Origin: Sphagnum magellanicum
Taxonomy: Eukaryota; Streptophyta; Sphagnopsida; Sphagnales; Sphagnaceae
Reading direction: 5' to 3'
Assembly: GCA_021904315.1 (NCBI GenBank)
Contig: CM038924.1
Coordinates: forward strand, 1,178,001-1,242,000
DNA: 64,000 bases
The position numbers were made by a program, and so were the translations under genes. Shown in pieces: positions 34,696-46,949 of the stretch (its first letter is position 1; each line of letters begins with the position of its first letter). The notes beneath the pieces are model-generated. The model had not been told where the DNA came from. It was given only the letters and a program-made list of their open reading frames with translations, and made no database searches.

Positions 34696-35399
34696 AAATG
34701 CTAATGATGCATTAAATGGATTCAATCACAATGAAAAAATGTTTAGATCCAAGGCAGAAAGCTCTCAAAGGAACATTATTGTACCCTAGAAGTCTACCTT
34801 GGTGCACAACGCAATTAAAATTGTCCAACAAATCAAATAGGCAGCTACATATGGTATTCAATTTTATTGTATTCACATCATGTCAATTCAAATGTCTACA
34901 ATTGTAAAATTCCAAGTTCATGACTCTAAATCTCCATGTCAAATAGTATCAATGTCGAATGTTAGATTGACATGTATTGGTAGGCTCGATGCAAGTGTTG
35001 TTATTGTTGCTACTATTGGTCTAGTTGTTGCTATTGTTGTTACTCTAATTGTTAGTATTGTTTTTGCCAATCCAAGTGCTATTGTTGCCACATTTTCATG
35101 TAGATCTCTTCTAATTGCAAGGCCCATTACTTTTGTGAACCATGTGATTACACTAAACATGCCTTGTTGAGTTTGGTGGATATCTATGTCTTGAAATTTG
35201 AAATATTCCAATTGCTTTTATAACATTTCTTCATGTGTTCGAACTCATTTTTCCTCAATTGCAAGCTAGCCTCATGGATTTGATTGATTAATTAAACCAA
35301 AGCCACAGTACCTTTTTCGTTGCTTCCACCAAACTTTTGTGAATAAATGTTGATTTTTTTTTACACATTAGTTCCCCACATGGCACTAGGATTGAATAC

Positions 35400-36620
35400 C
35401 AAAAGCATTGTCAACTATTGTAACATGTTTTGGATGGTTTGATGTGCATTGTGCTATGGGAATATTTCTTCCTTTTCTTGGATTTTGTTGTGTAACTTGT
35501 CTTGGTATTGGATTTGAAGTAACTAGACATTGTCCTCCTCCTGTAGTTGGACTTGCATTTGGACTTGGAAATGTAGGGTGATATGTTAATTGCAGTTGTT
35601 CCTGGGATTCTAAGTTTAATCAAGGGGAAAGAAAACTTTGTTGGTTTACCTTGAGCATTTTTCCTTGTTGTTTGAAATTTCAGAGGCGTTGCCCAACTCT
35701 ACCTTGTCTCCAATGCCTATGCATAGTGGAAAACTACATCTTAAGTAACAAATAGATATGATGCATCTCTTTCAATTGCCTTTTCATTGTTGAACTCTTT
35801 GAATTCATGGTCATCACACGGTGAAAAAACATGATCAACTAGTGCGCGATACACATCATCATCTCTATTTATAAAATCTCGCATATGTGGTGGGTTGAAA
35901 CAAGGTTTGCTGCTCATGAAGGAGTTAATGAACTCAATGAACATCTTCTTAAAGTTTTTGGGCAAGCCTTGTGTGATTTTTTCTTCTACATACATGTCCC
36001 AATATTTTTCATTATGTTGTGTACCACTCATGTAATCGTGTTCTTTTTTGTAGTCACCACAAAGAAACCCCCATTTGTTTTTAGGTTGGTATGTTGAGGT
36101 GATGCTCAAAACGACCATTGTTTATTACAATTTCCAAGATGCGCTTCCATTTTTTTACAAATGTCTCCATGTTGTCTTTCAAATCAACAATTTCCAACTT
36201 GGCCTCATGTTTAGATTTCTTTGCATTGATGAGTGCAATGATTTCAAAATTCTCCCAATTTGCTTGTTTGGGCTTCCTTGTTCTAATTTATAAAGATTTT
36301 GATGAATCTACAACTTTCCACTTCCCTTTACTCTTGCAAGAAGGACCTAACATCTATGCATTATCTCTAGTGAAATCTATGAAATCTACATGGAACTCGT
36401 ATCACATCCTTTCAATATTCCTCCCTCTTCTTTGAATTTCAAAGTTCTTTTTCAATTTCTTGAAGTCTTGTTTTCTAAAATTATTGTTTTATGTTTAGTG
36501 TTTACATGTTTACACATAAATTGAAATGTGCAAGGAATTCAAATTACTTGGAATGGCACTTCCAATGTTGGTTGTTGGAATCACTTGATTTGATGATGGT
36601 GCCATTTGTTGAATAGTGCA
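35400..36620 (-). pseudogene. Myb/SANT-like partner protein remnant of the PIF/Harbinger element
   Basis: PIF/Harbinger elements carry a second gene for a Myb/SANT-like DNA-binding protein that works with the transposase. Minus-strand reading begins M-A-P-S-S-N-Q-V near 36,605, then a SANT-like block at about 36,290-36,120 (Q-A-N-W-E-N-F-E-I-I-A-L-I-N-A-K-K and K-W-K-R-I-L). It continues in a 125-codon open frame, 36,118-35,741, containing Y-W-D-M-Y-V, F-N-P-P-H-M-R-D-F and A-I-E-R-D-A-S-Y-L-F-V, typical of this family. Stops or frame changes separate the blocks, so it is broken. It converges on the transposase remnant at 33.7-34.7 kb, the usual two-gene layout. Confidence 0.7.
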
Positions 36621-36769
36621 CTATTCCTTGTTAAGATGTCGTAGGTTGACAAGTGCTAACAATGCTCATTGGAGGTTCATGAAGACCAAGTACTCTTTGT
36701 CGATGGCATCATCTTTAATCACAACTATAGGTTAAAGTTTTGTAGGCGAATGCAAAGCATCTAGACTTT

Positions 36770-37480
36770 ATAGATTTTTGAAAGTTTACATCCATCTATT
36801 TTTGTTTCTACATGCGCATGTTTGTGTGTGTGTGTGTTTTGTTGTACCACGTGTAGATGAAACTCTTATGTCAAAGTCTTTAAAATCAAAGCCCATCTTG
36901 CTAACTTTCTTATGAAACAATTTAATTCCATCAAGAATTTTAAAGGCTAATGATCTATGACCAATGTGAATGGGCTACCATAAAAATAGCACCAAAATGA
37001 AGAAACCGCCAAACAATAGTGAAGTGTTCCCCTTCATACAAATTGTATTCAGCTTCTGTTTTGTTGTTGGATTGATTAATATAGGCCATCACAAATTTTT
37101 GACTACCATCATCAACTTGGGTAAATACCATTCCTAAACTTAATGTGTTCCAATTTATATGTAATCAAAAAAATTTCATGTAAAAGGCCACCGCAAATTG
37201 AACCTAGAAGTATCAATTCTTGATTTAGGCTTGTTTGTGTGTTTCACTTTAAATGAATTATTGGTTGATCATTATCAATTGGATCAAAAGTTTGATGATG
37301 TACTATATCTTTTGACAAACTACTAATAATAGCTACATAAGCCCAAAAATGTTCACAACTAGTTAACATCCAATGGTTAAAGAAACTATGAAATGGTTTT
37401 GAACTTGGCCTTTTTGTCGTAATACTAGCTTTAGGCTTGCGATTAAGGCAAGGGCTTGCAAAGGTGCGGGCCAAGAGTGA
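36770..37480 (-). pseudogene. Ty3/gypsy reverse transcriptase-RNase H remnant
   Basis: Minus-strand readings follow the gypsy order: F-L-G-L-C-S-Y-Y then two stops and F-V-K-R-Y-S (end of reverse transcriptase, about 37,355-37,305); R-W-P-F-Y-M-K-F-F-D-Y near 37,190; E-A-E-Y-N-L-Y-E-G-E-H near 37,050; and F-K-I-L-D-G-I-K-L-F-H near 36,930 (RNase H end). Many stops and frame changes show great age. No integrase, protease or LTR could be attached to it. It abuts the PIF/Harbinger remnant, which may have inserted into it. Confidence 0.65.
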
Positions 37481-37489
37481 AGCCTAGGA

Positions 37490-38340
37490 TTCACATTTCA
37501 TGCTCCTGGGAATGTAGGAAAGTGTGAGGGAATGAACCCCCACACTCCCAAGTGAACTCCCACTTTGGGAGTTAGAGTTCTAATGGATTCCCAAATCTTC
37601 AAAGGCAATTGCAGGGGACAAAACTCATTGTATTGAAAAATTCTTTATACCATTAGAAATATCTTGGAATGTAGATGTCCCAAATGGGTTCACATGACCC
37701 ATTTGGGTACTTAAAACATGAGTTATTGCCAAAAGAAGGGTCGGGAGTCAAACTGCCAATTTGACTCCCAACCACTAAAAGTCAAGAATCCCCCCAATTT
37801 ACTTGCTTTTAGGTGGTGTGCCACATATCGTTGGAAAGTTTTGACAAGGGATATAACTTTTCTTCAGAATTCATCTCAATCAGAGGTCTTCACAAGACAT
37901 TATGGGCCTCTAAAGTCACGGGAGTCCCAATTTTTTAGAATTTCGGGACTCCCAACTTGGGAATCCCAGGACAAAATGACATTTAGGTGCAAGCCCCGTG
38001 GCTAGGCATGGAAGATACTATAAGGGGGAAGGTGGTGGCTTCCCCCAAGTTTGAGCCATGATGAATCTTGTAAGTCTGTGTTCACCTGTGGCTCGTCCGT
38101 GGACCAAAGGTGTTCCAACTATGCATTAACCAACTCGTTGTTTGGTTTTTGTAAGTTTGTGTGAATAATTGACTTGTTTGTCACTCTTCCTAATCCCCAT
38201 CCCGGAGCTCTAACACACCCTTCTACCCTTGAAATTCTGCGAACTAAGGAACATACCCCAACTCCTTATCCTTCCATTGTTTTCACCTTGGGCTCACAGT
38301 TGAATCTATCAAGGAACTTGGGGATGGGTCACTTTTAAAC
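37490..38340 (+). repeat. Dispersed repeat, copy 1 (about 0.85 kb)
   Basis: Collinear with 41,520-42,390: 'actcccactttggga' (37,557), 'atgtagatgt' (37,668), 'ggtgtgccacatatcgttgg' (37,814), 'gggatata' (37,847), 'aagtttgtg' (38,151), 'ctctaacacacccttctaccc' (38,208), 'ccccaactcc' (38,257). It contains many words for 'gggagtc/gactccc'. It may be an old LTR or an untranslated transposon segment; no coding motif is seen. Confidence 0.6.
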
Positions 38341-40445
38341 CCCCAACTTGGATAATCATATTATGACCTAAAAACAAAACCTAAAGCAAAAATAAATAAA
38401 TAGTGACAACCTTGATCTGACATTCAATGTGCTACAATTATCATGTAATGTCGTGTGTTATTTGTTTTGATTGGTTCTTATTTTAGTGTTTTTATGTTTC
38501 AAGCAGTCGTATTCATGGAAGAAACAAAATGGTGGGCGTTGGTTTATGATGTTAATGGTAAGCTTACTAGCTTTTCATTTTTGTTTTCTTATTTTTCATG
38601 GAATTGTGGCATTGATTAGTTATGGAGGTTTGGTAATGAATGGAACTTGGACTATAAGGAGTGAACTTTGATTCAAACAAAACGATCTTTAGAGACAAGA
38701 TAAGAAATAAATGTGCCAAACACTTTCTTGTAGAGAATTTTTGTGTCACTTTCTTTTCTATACATTCATAAAAAAAATGTTTATGGGTTGTAACTTGGTC
38801 TTTCAATTCTTTTGTTGCATTGTAAGCCTAAGGTTTTAACGATGGTTTTGGACTATTGGTGAAGATGATGCAAAACCAAGGCAATTTGTTGAATGATTCT
38901 GAAATGGCATTGTGTCAAAAATGATGGAGCTTGAAATGTCTCATTTTAGGTAATAAATTGTGAAATGGCAAAGGAATGAATACCTTCGTTAGCATTCTAA
39001 CAAGGGCATTCAATTGGGTTTCATTGAAGAATGGACATAAACTACCCAAGGCAAATAAGGTTTTCGATAAATCAATAATGTTTGTTAAACATCCTCATTT
39101 CCTATCCAAATTTTGCATAGTTCTTGATAAAATGCATAGTTGCTAAACACATGTACAAAAATTGCAGATTATGCATTTTAAGTCACAAATTCCACCCCCT
39201 ATTCATACTCCAAATCAGTTTCATCTTCAAACATGCATACACACATACAAACACATAATCTCTCAACTCCTTCCAAAAAGTCTATCATATGGATCATTCC
39301 AAAACTCACACATCTCCTTCTCCCTTCACACTCCACCAACCAATTTGAGTGCTGCCAATATCATGTTACATGCTTATAACCTAAACAAAACCCTAGCATA
39401 TGCAAGCTCTCACTTTTTCATCTTTCTAACAAGCCCTCAATTAAGACCCTTGAACAAATGTGAGAATGGTGCCAAGAAGAAAAAATAAGAAGGCTAGACC
39501 GAGAATAAACAATAAAAGCAAAAAAACAAATATTGATAGAAAGGAGCAAGATTGACATCAACAAGATGTGTGAATTATGACATGATTAAAGTTCAATTAC
39601 CTTCTTTGATCCATGTCCCACCATCACAAAGGATCCAAAAATAACTCCCAATTCCACATGTAAGCTTTTTGTTACAGATAGTCAATAGATTGTCGACTAT
39701 GCAATGTTTTTTTCATAGATTTTCAATGACAAATTTCAAAAGCGAAAAAGCCACAAACCTCACTTTCGTATACTTTACAAAAACCCTAAGATTTCCCACT
39801 TTCAACTTAAACAATTTTAGACCATTTTTCTAGTGTAGTGTTGGGACATTCTTGGACGTTTATGTCATTTTTTTAGTGTAGTCTTGGACCTTGTTTTCAT
39901 TCCAAATGTTTAGCATTTAATGTTGTAGTTTTTATTTTTGAAACTTCTTGTTGTTGTTCCATTCAAACAATTTTGTGTAGTCTTGTTATTTCATTTCATT
40001 CTTTTTGTTTTTCGTTTTAATGTTCATGGGAAAATGTAAAGGTAATGTGAGAGTTCCAAGCATATCAAAGAACTTTAAAGGCAAAAATCCTAAGGTGTAA
40101 CTTGATATTCAATTTGAAATTCAACAATTGGTTAGTTGATGTTTAATTTGTTGAATCTTTTATGGTTGTTGCATGGGCAACAAATTGAGATGATGATGTG
40201 TGGGCACATGTTGGTAGTATGGAAGAATTTTGATGTTTGAAGTGGTCAATTATAAATGAAGTACTAGTTTAAAAAATCATTTGTAATTTCAAGAAATTAA
40301 CTCTTTCTAGTCAAATTGGAAACATTTATATTCCCATGGATTTTGAATCCATTGGGAATATCTTCAAATTGTCCAAAGAAGGCATAATGACCTCTAAAAG
40401 GAAACCTACTATGAAAACTATTCCAATTTTTTCCATGGTGAAAAT
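38341..40445. other. Intergenic sequence, no gene recognised
   Basis: The open frames here (for example 39,162-39,488 plus, 108 codons, rich in H, P, S and T) show no family motif. No element boundary was found. Confidence 0.45.
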
Positions 40446-40788
40446 AATCACAACAACACATTTTGGGTTTTGTGATTGGCCTTTGCGACTACATATTAGT
40501 CAAAAAAGACATATGTGATTAATGACTAACGAGTTGTTAAACCCATGTCGTTTCACCCATTTAGTCATAAAGGACGTTTAGTTGTAAAGTCTAATCAGTT
40601 TAATGACCAAGATTTTTGAATTTTCTTATAATAATGAAATTCCATGTCATCGTTAACCTTGGTATGACATGTAAAGTGCATGCCATTTTAACTTATTCAT
40701 TTTATTCAACTAAGTGTTACAAAAGACAATTTGATGGATGGATGACATGTGTCAAAAATCTATAAACACATTATGAGTCATTGCACAT

Positions 40789-41004
40789 GACCAAAAGTCA
40801 ACTTGGTTTAACCCATGTAGCTAGCATAACCAAAGTCAACCTAGTTTAACCCATGTAACTAGCATAACCAAAGTCAACCTAGTTTAACCCATGTAACTAG
40901 CATAACCAAAGTCAACCTAGTTTAACCCATGTAACTAGCATAACCAAAGTCAACCTAGTTTAACCCATGTAACTAGCATAACCAAAAGTCAACCTAACTT
41001 AACC
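40789..41004 (+). repeat. 38-bp tandem repeat inside the CACTA-like element
   Basis: Units 'aaccaaagtcaacctag' + 'tttaacccatgtaactagcat' repeat with a 38-bp period; the middle four are identical, the outer ones slightly diverged. The array grades on the right into irregular AACCTA/TAGGTT words to about 41,500. Confidence 0.92.
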
Positions 41005-41519
41005 TAGTTAGGTTAAGCAACCTACCCTAGATTGCATAGCTAGAAGTCAACCTATTTAGGCTAACTACATATGTTAAGTAACCTAAGCTACCTAACCTAG
41101 GCTAGGTGGCCTAAATTAAAAACAAATGTCGAAGTCCTAGCCCAAGAAGCCTACTATACTAGATTACCTAACTTAAACCATGTCGCATAGATGTCGTAGG
41201 TTGCAAGAATGAGTATTTGAACCCTTCACCTTCATTTTGAGGTTCAAGTCCTCATCCATTACACTACCACATTTTTTTATAATAATTATATTTAACACAA
41301 AGTTATAAAGCTCAAACATTTTAGCCTTAATTAAACCTTGACCACCCTAAGTTGACCTAGGTTAATTTACCTATTACCTACCAATCTAATTAAACTTAGA
41401 CCTTCCTAGGTTGACTTAAAATGAACTAGTTTGTCAACCTATACTACTTACTAACCTAACATAGGTTAACCTAAACATTCTTAAGCTAAAACAAAAACTT
41501 AAAATAATTATGTTGCATC

Positions 41520-42390
41520 TAATCTTTGCAACTTTAACATTGGGTTCGTGATTAAGTGTGGAATGCAAGGGCCCATGAACACCTAAACACACTCACAAAT
41601 GGGGGAAGTGCTAGGGATGGAGCCCAATGACTCTTAAGTGCACTCCCACTTTGGGAATTATATTTGTGTAGAAATCACGAATGTTTAGAACCTTGGTTGA
41701 AAAGGCAAACAAGCATGAAATTGGGCCCCCATGACACCATTAAAAAGTTTTTGAATTGTAGATGTTTAAAATGCCCTCTCATTGTTCATTTAGACCTAAT
41801 TTGCATGACTTATGATTAAAAGAAATGTAAGAGTCAAATTAGGAATTTGATTCCTGACCACAAACCCCTTGAAAATAGGGGTCAAATGAACTCTAATTGG
41901 GGTGTGTTACACACCATTCGAAAGATCTTTTTGAGGGATATAAAATATTGCCTTTGCACCTTTAAAAAAACTTGATTTAAAAAAAATATGAACATCCAAA
42001 TTTTGGGACAACAAGAATCCCAAGGAAAAGTGACATTTGGATGTCCTTTTCATGAAAAGGCACATAATATATTATAGGGAGGGGAGTGATGCCTCCTCCC
42101 AAAGGTCATGGGTTGTGTAAAACTTGTGTTTGAGGTTGTTCTTACTAAGTCCACCGCACCACTTCCATTCAACTTGTATTAACCACTCTTTTTTCTTAGT
42201 TGTGCAAGTTGATTTCATCTTAAACTCTCAATTGTGAATTCATCCTAGTCGCATCTTGGAACTCCAACACACCCTCCTACCCCCAAAGTGCTATGAGTTA
42301 GGGAGTGTGCCCCAACTTTTTTCTTTTTCCATTGTTTTGTTCTAGGACCCACATTTGGGTCTCTTAAGGAGTTTAAAGGTGCATTATAGT
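41520..42390 (+). repeat. Dispersed repeat, copy 2, inside the CACTA-like element
   Basis: Same order of words as 37,490-38,340: 'cactcccactttggga' (41,643), 'gtagatgt' (41,758), 'ggggtgtgttacacaccatt' (41,900), 'gagggatata' (41,933), 'aactccaacacaccctcctac' (42,261), 'gccccaactt' (42,310). Many substitutions and indels separate the two copies, so both are old. Confidence 0.6.
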
Positions 42391-43599
42391 CACATCATAT
42401 TCGCATCTAGTTACACAAATTGAAGTGGGTATAAACTTGATAAAATATTTTGTAATGAGGTTATTTAAGTTGACTTGGCAAAAAACCTAAAATTAAGAAC
42501 CCAAGCAAACCTACCTAAATTAACCTATGAGTAAGGTAACCCATTCTAAGTATATTTAAACATATTAAAGGTAATAAATGTTTAATGACTATTTAAAAAA
42601 TTTACAAGGTAACCTATATTACGAAATAGGTTTTTGTTAAGTAACCTACATAGGTTAACTTAATAGGTATGTTAATTTGAGCTAATATGTTAAGTAGTTA
42701 AAAAGTCAATGAATTATGTGTCACCTTTTTCAAAACAATTATTAATATTGTAGTCATAATTATAAGTTAATAATATATATTTTAGTACACATACACATGC
42801 GCGTGAATTCATAATTTCAAAAACTTCATGGCACACAAAAAATTATGGTATGCCAAAACAAATATTGGTGCCATAAATTCAAAACACACAAAAACTTATG
42901 GTGTCACAAAAAACCATGGATTGCCATGAAAATTTGTGACATTATGTTGCCAAATGGTATGCCATGTGATCATCACAAGGAAGATTAAGTTGTTATTAAT
43001 CACAAAGGACAACAATATTTTCAACTATCTAATAAATGAGATTAATTCATCAAATCAATAACATGAATCATGATGTGAAGTTAATCTCACAAATCATGAA
43101 GTGTTGCGACTACTAGTTAACCTCATTACCATGTGGCATGCCACATTAACATCACACGACCATAAGTTATTATTATTCACCAAAAGTTACAAGAATTAAT
43201 GGAATTGTGTTAAACTACTTAATTTTTTATGATTAAAAATAAAATTTTGAAAATTTGAAAATTGTTTAAAAACCATCAAGTCATGATATCGACTATAGTT
43301 GCAAAACCATAATGCCACGTGGCACCACAATGTCTTTTACAACTACGTAGTCATTAACATGGACTTGTAGTTATAATTGGAATAAAAAAAGACAATAGTC
43401 ATTTTATTAACTAGTCGTAAAACCCAATATGTGTTGTTGTGAATGATCATTACATTCAAGATAGAGGATATTTAATATTGAAATCTTCCAACCATCATGT
43501 GAAATTGCAGCTTGCCACATTTAGTGAGGTTGGAAAGTTCTCTCCAAAGATTCTTTACATCCTAAAAAATTATTGGCAACCATCAACATTGTTGAAACA

Positions 43600-44650
43600 A
43601 GCCCACTAAATTGGGGCAGTTGGTTCATAGTGAGATTGCATAGAACAATTTAAGATCTCAAGGCCAAGAGTCATAAAGATGACATTATGATCAACGTCCA
43701 CAACATTGGGATCTACCTTAATTATTATTGCTTCCCATTTCATTAAGAAACAATTAAAAGAGGAAGAGAAAAACACTAAGAAGCCAGGAGCCATGAAGTC
43801 AAAGAAATGGTCCAAGAGCTAAGGCAAGGGCAAGTGCAAACACTCACAATAATAAAAGCAAAAATGGAAGAGCAAAAATAAGAAACTGTAAAACAAAAGA
43901 AGCAACAAAGGAGTAGGAAACTCCAATTAAAACCTAAAGAACATTGGAATAATCCAAAGAAATTTGATTAAATGAGAAGGAGTTAGATATCAAATTTGAT
44001 GAAGAGGAGATTATGATACATTTTTTCAAAAGAACAAAGCTTCAAAGGAAAAATCAAAATTTAGAAATTCAAATTCTCTCTGAGAAAATAAATGTTTTGC
44101 AAACATCCCTTGCTGGACTAGAAGGAAATTTTGTTTCTCTTAATGAGGAAAAAATGCAAGAGATCAATCAACACCTCGTTTGGGAAAAGGAAAAGGCTAT
44201 GGCTAAATTTGAATAGCTAAAGCTGCATTTGAAGGAGCAGTTTGGACAACATCATTCCAAAATGGCACATGAAATAAGGTAATTGAAGGAGGTGATTACC
44301 TCATTGAAAGGTAAAAAAGAAGTTTTGACGCATGTAAGAAAGGAATTCCATTCTATAGTATTAAAGCTAAAGTCAATTACACATATAAATAAATAAATGC
44401 CAATAAGTCATGAAAAAATGGCAAAGGTTAGCTGTTGGAAATGTGGTTAAAGCCATTTTATATGAGCAACTGAAGTAGACACATGGTTTTGATACAGTAG
44501 AGCAGCTGAAAGTTTTATAAGACTTTTTTATGTGACGATTCTACCAACATCAAGATTCCAATGGCACGTTTGAACAAGGTAATTGAGAGGAATCATTGGA
44601 GTATAATGACCAAGATGAAAAAAATTATGAATTAGATGATGATTCAAAAG
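43600..44650 (+). pseudogene. Decayed coding-like stretch rich in K/E/Q, unidentified
   Basis: The longest intact piece is 67 codons at 44,013-44,216, with coiled-coil-like text (L-E-I-Q-I-L-S-E-K-I-N-V-L-Q-T-S-L). It is followed by further K/E-rich readings and a single C-W-K-C-G near 44,430 that could be half of a zinc knuckle. Stops are frequent. It resembles 4.3-6.5 kb in composition and strand, and might come from the same kind of element. Confidence 0.3.
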
Positions 44651-44659
44651 AATAATGGG

Positions 44660-46940
44660 GAGGTTATAAGCACTAAAGCCCTCTATCTCTCTCGCTTAGT
44701 AAAGATTGTTGGCTTTCATTTTCTTGCTTCCATTTTAGCACATTTCTATTCTTGTCAGTAACGTTGGGTGTATTAGATTTGGATATCCTTGCCTATGATT
44801 TATAGATAGAGAAACAAAGTTCCAACCAAGTTTTGTTGAACATTTGGATCATTTGATTTTCCCTAGGTGTTTGACTGGACTATCTTTCTATTAAAATCTA
44901 CCTTGTTCAATCCTCAAGCTTATTTCCATCATATCATGTCCAAGTTTGGGATAACTGGTTTTCAGGTGTGGATTTTTCTATGATCCAGTTTTCCTTGTTC
45001 CAACATTGTCCTTACAGGCTTAATCCTTTGTGTACTTGTGCATGCACTCCATAATTTCCCATTCATATTTATTTTTCTTTAGTAGAATCTAGAATTTATG
45101 CTAGGCACCAGATGTTGAAGAAGTTTCCATTCTAGATTAAGACCTCTTGTCTTTTCTCCAACATGTTTTCTACAATGTGAGCACATGGGGAAAGTTGAAG
45201 GTATGTTTTTGGAATTTTTAAAAAACTTATTGCAATCCTTGACTAGACATATTTTGAGATAATTGATGCTAAGTTTTGATGATAGAAAAGCTGCATACAT
45301 GAGTTGTGCATGAGCCAGAGACTACTATTGGATGGTTGAACCAAATCCTCTACTTAGTAATCATTGGTGGACCAATTCAATTCTTTGTCTTCCTTACATA
45401 TGCAAAATACAAAATACATGGGTTCAAAAAATTCCTTCTCACTACATTTGTACATTATTTGCATTAACTTTTCAAATAATTCCCTTTCCTTCACATGTTT
45501 TGGAAGCTTTGCATTTTGTGCAAAATTGTATAGTTGTACTAGTGGTTGGTTATTGTTGTTTGAAAATTTGGATATCTTTCATTTGCTACAAAAAAATAAG
45601 TTGGTTCGTTATGTGTTTTCCAAATCCCAAGCCTAAATGTTATTTTTACAACAAAGAAATATGCACTTGATCAACGCTCATGTATATAAAACTTGTAGAA
45701 AAAAATGATGGCGCATTTGTTTGTGCACACATGCACAATAGAATGCAACTTTAAAGCCATGAAAAAACAATGGCAATAGGAGTTAAAAAGAGAAGGGGGA
45801 GGAACAAGAGGGAGATAAGGTGATGGATTCTTTTAACATTGAGATAATCACTCTAATTTTGAAACTTTAAGTAACACCAAAAACTAATCATGAAATCTAT
45901 ATATTATTTGGATTTAGTGTTTGCTAACATTGGCTATTGACACCAAGTTAAAACCATTGCCACTTTAGATGTCACCTCATACAAAATGTTACATAGCAAC
46001 ACATGTGTGAACTACTACTTATTTATCACCCTTAATAGTGAGATACCATTGGGTGTACCAGCAGGTGTGGCGTGGGCTTTAGTATGGTAGGTCATCTTGA
46101 TTCTCATAATACTAATCAATTATGCTTGATGACGGGTTCAAGGCCACTAGTGATTGTAAATTGTTTCAACACGCCCATGACCTCTTATAGGTTACCTAGT
46201 CCATAATCAAAGGGATTTCCATGAAACAAGAAGTGTTTTTGTTAAAAAAGACTTGTCAAATAATAAAGGAAAAGAACCTGGAATTATATGTAAATATTTG
46301 TCATTTTTCTTACACATAAAACAACTTCATAGGCATTAATACAATGACCTATAATCCATAATTTGGATGAAGTTCATGCTTTCATAATCCAAGTTTAGGG
46401 CCTTTTGGGCAGTGGTGTGATGACTTATAAATTATGATTTGGATGAAGTTCAAGCTGGTAGACATTAGACATCAAGTTAGTCCTTTGTGGATCCTACTAT
46501 TCTTTCAACTCCATAAAGGGGGGGAGAGAAAGAAAAAAAGAAGTAAATAAATCTTGTGCAAATGGGCCAAATAAATTTTTGGTGTTAAAGTTGAGAAAGC
46601 CTTAGCCATTCTACTTATATGTTACATCTACATGCATGCCATTTTATTCAAATTTCTTTTTTGCATGGCCTTTTCGTCCACTTCATTAACTATTTCCTTC
46701 ATATATAAATGTTCATTCATAGTTTTTGAATGTTTTTGTGGGATGAAACCCTTTTTTTGACCAACCCCATCCCATGGCACCCATTTTAGTTTCCATTATT
46801 CATAATTGTTCGCCATTTTTTCTTTCATATTTCCAAGCCCACTCACCAATGGGTCTCAATTAAAGTTGGTTGGTTATTGATTTTTAGACCTATCCTATGG
46901 ATATCAATAACTAATATTTTATTTATTTATTACTATAAAG
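44660..46940. other. Intergenic sequence, no gene recognised
   Basis: The frame of 112 codons at 45,332-45,670 (plus) has no recognised motif. A diverged direct repeat of about 90 bp lies at 46,345-46,460 ('tttggatgaagttca' twice). Nothing else stands out. Confidence 0.45.
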
Positions 46941-46949
46941 GATATGTAT

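Larger units (their letters stand above)
40449..43441. mobile_element. CACTA-like non-autonomous element, 2,993 bp, with AAT target duplication
   Basis: The left end reads CACAACAACACATTTTGGG and the right end, inverted, CACAACAACACATATTGGG; 22 of the first 24 bases agree. Both ends are flanked by AAT (40,446-40,448 and 43,442-43,444), a 3-bp target duplication as made by CACTA transposons. The sub-terminal regions are rich in GACTA/TAGTC words ('tgcgactacatattagtc', 'taatgactaacga', 'aactacgtagtcatt', 'aactagtcg'), as in this superfamily. Inside are a 38-bp tandem repeat, AGGTTA-rich DNA and a copy of the 0.85-kb dispersed repeat. No transposase is seen. Confidence 0.78.

Noticed and set aside
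37490-42390. The two 0.85-kb repeats as LTRs of one retrotransposon
   Set aside because: They are far too diverged from each other, the interval has no pol genes, and one copy lies inside a CACTA-like element whose left end falls between them.
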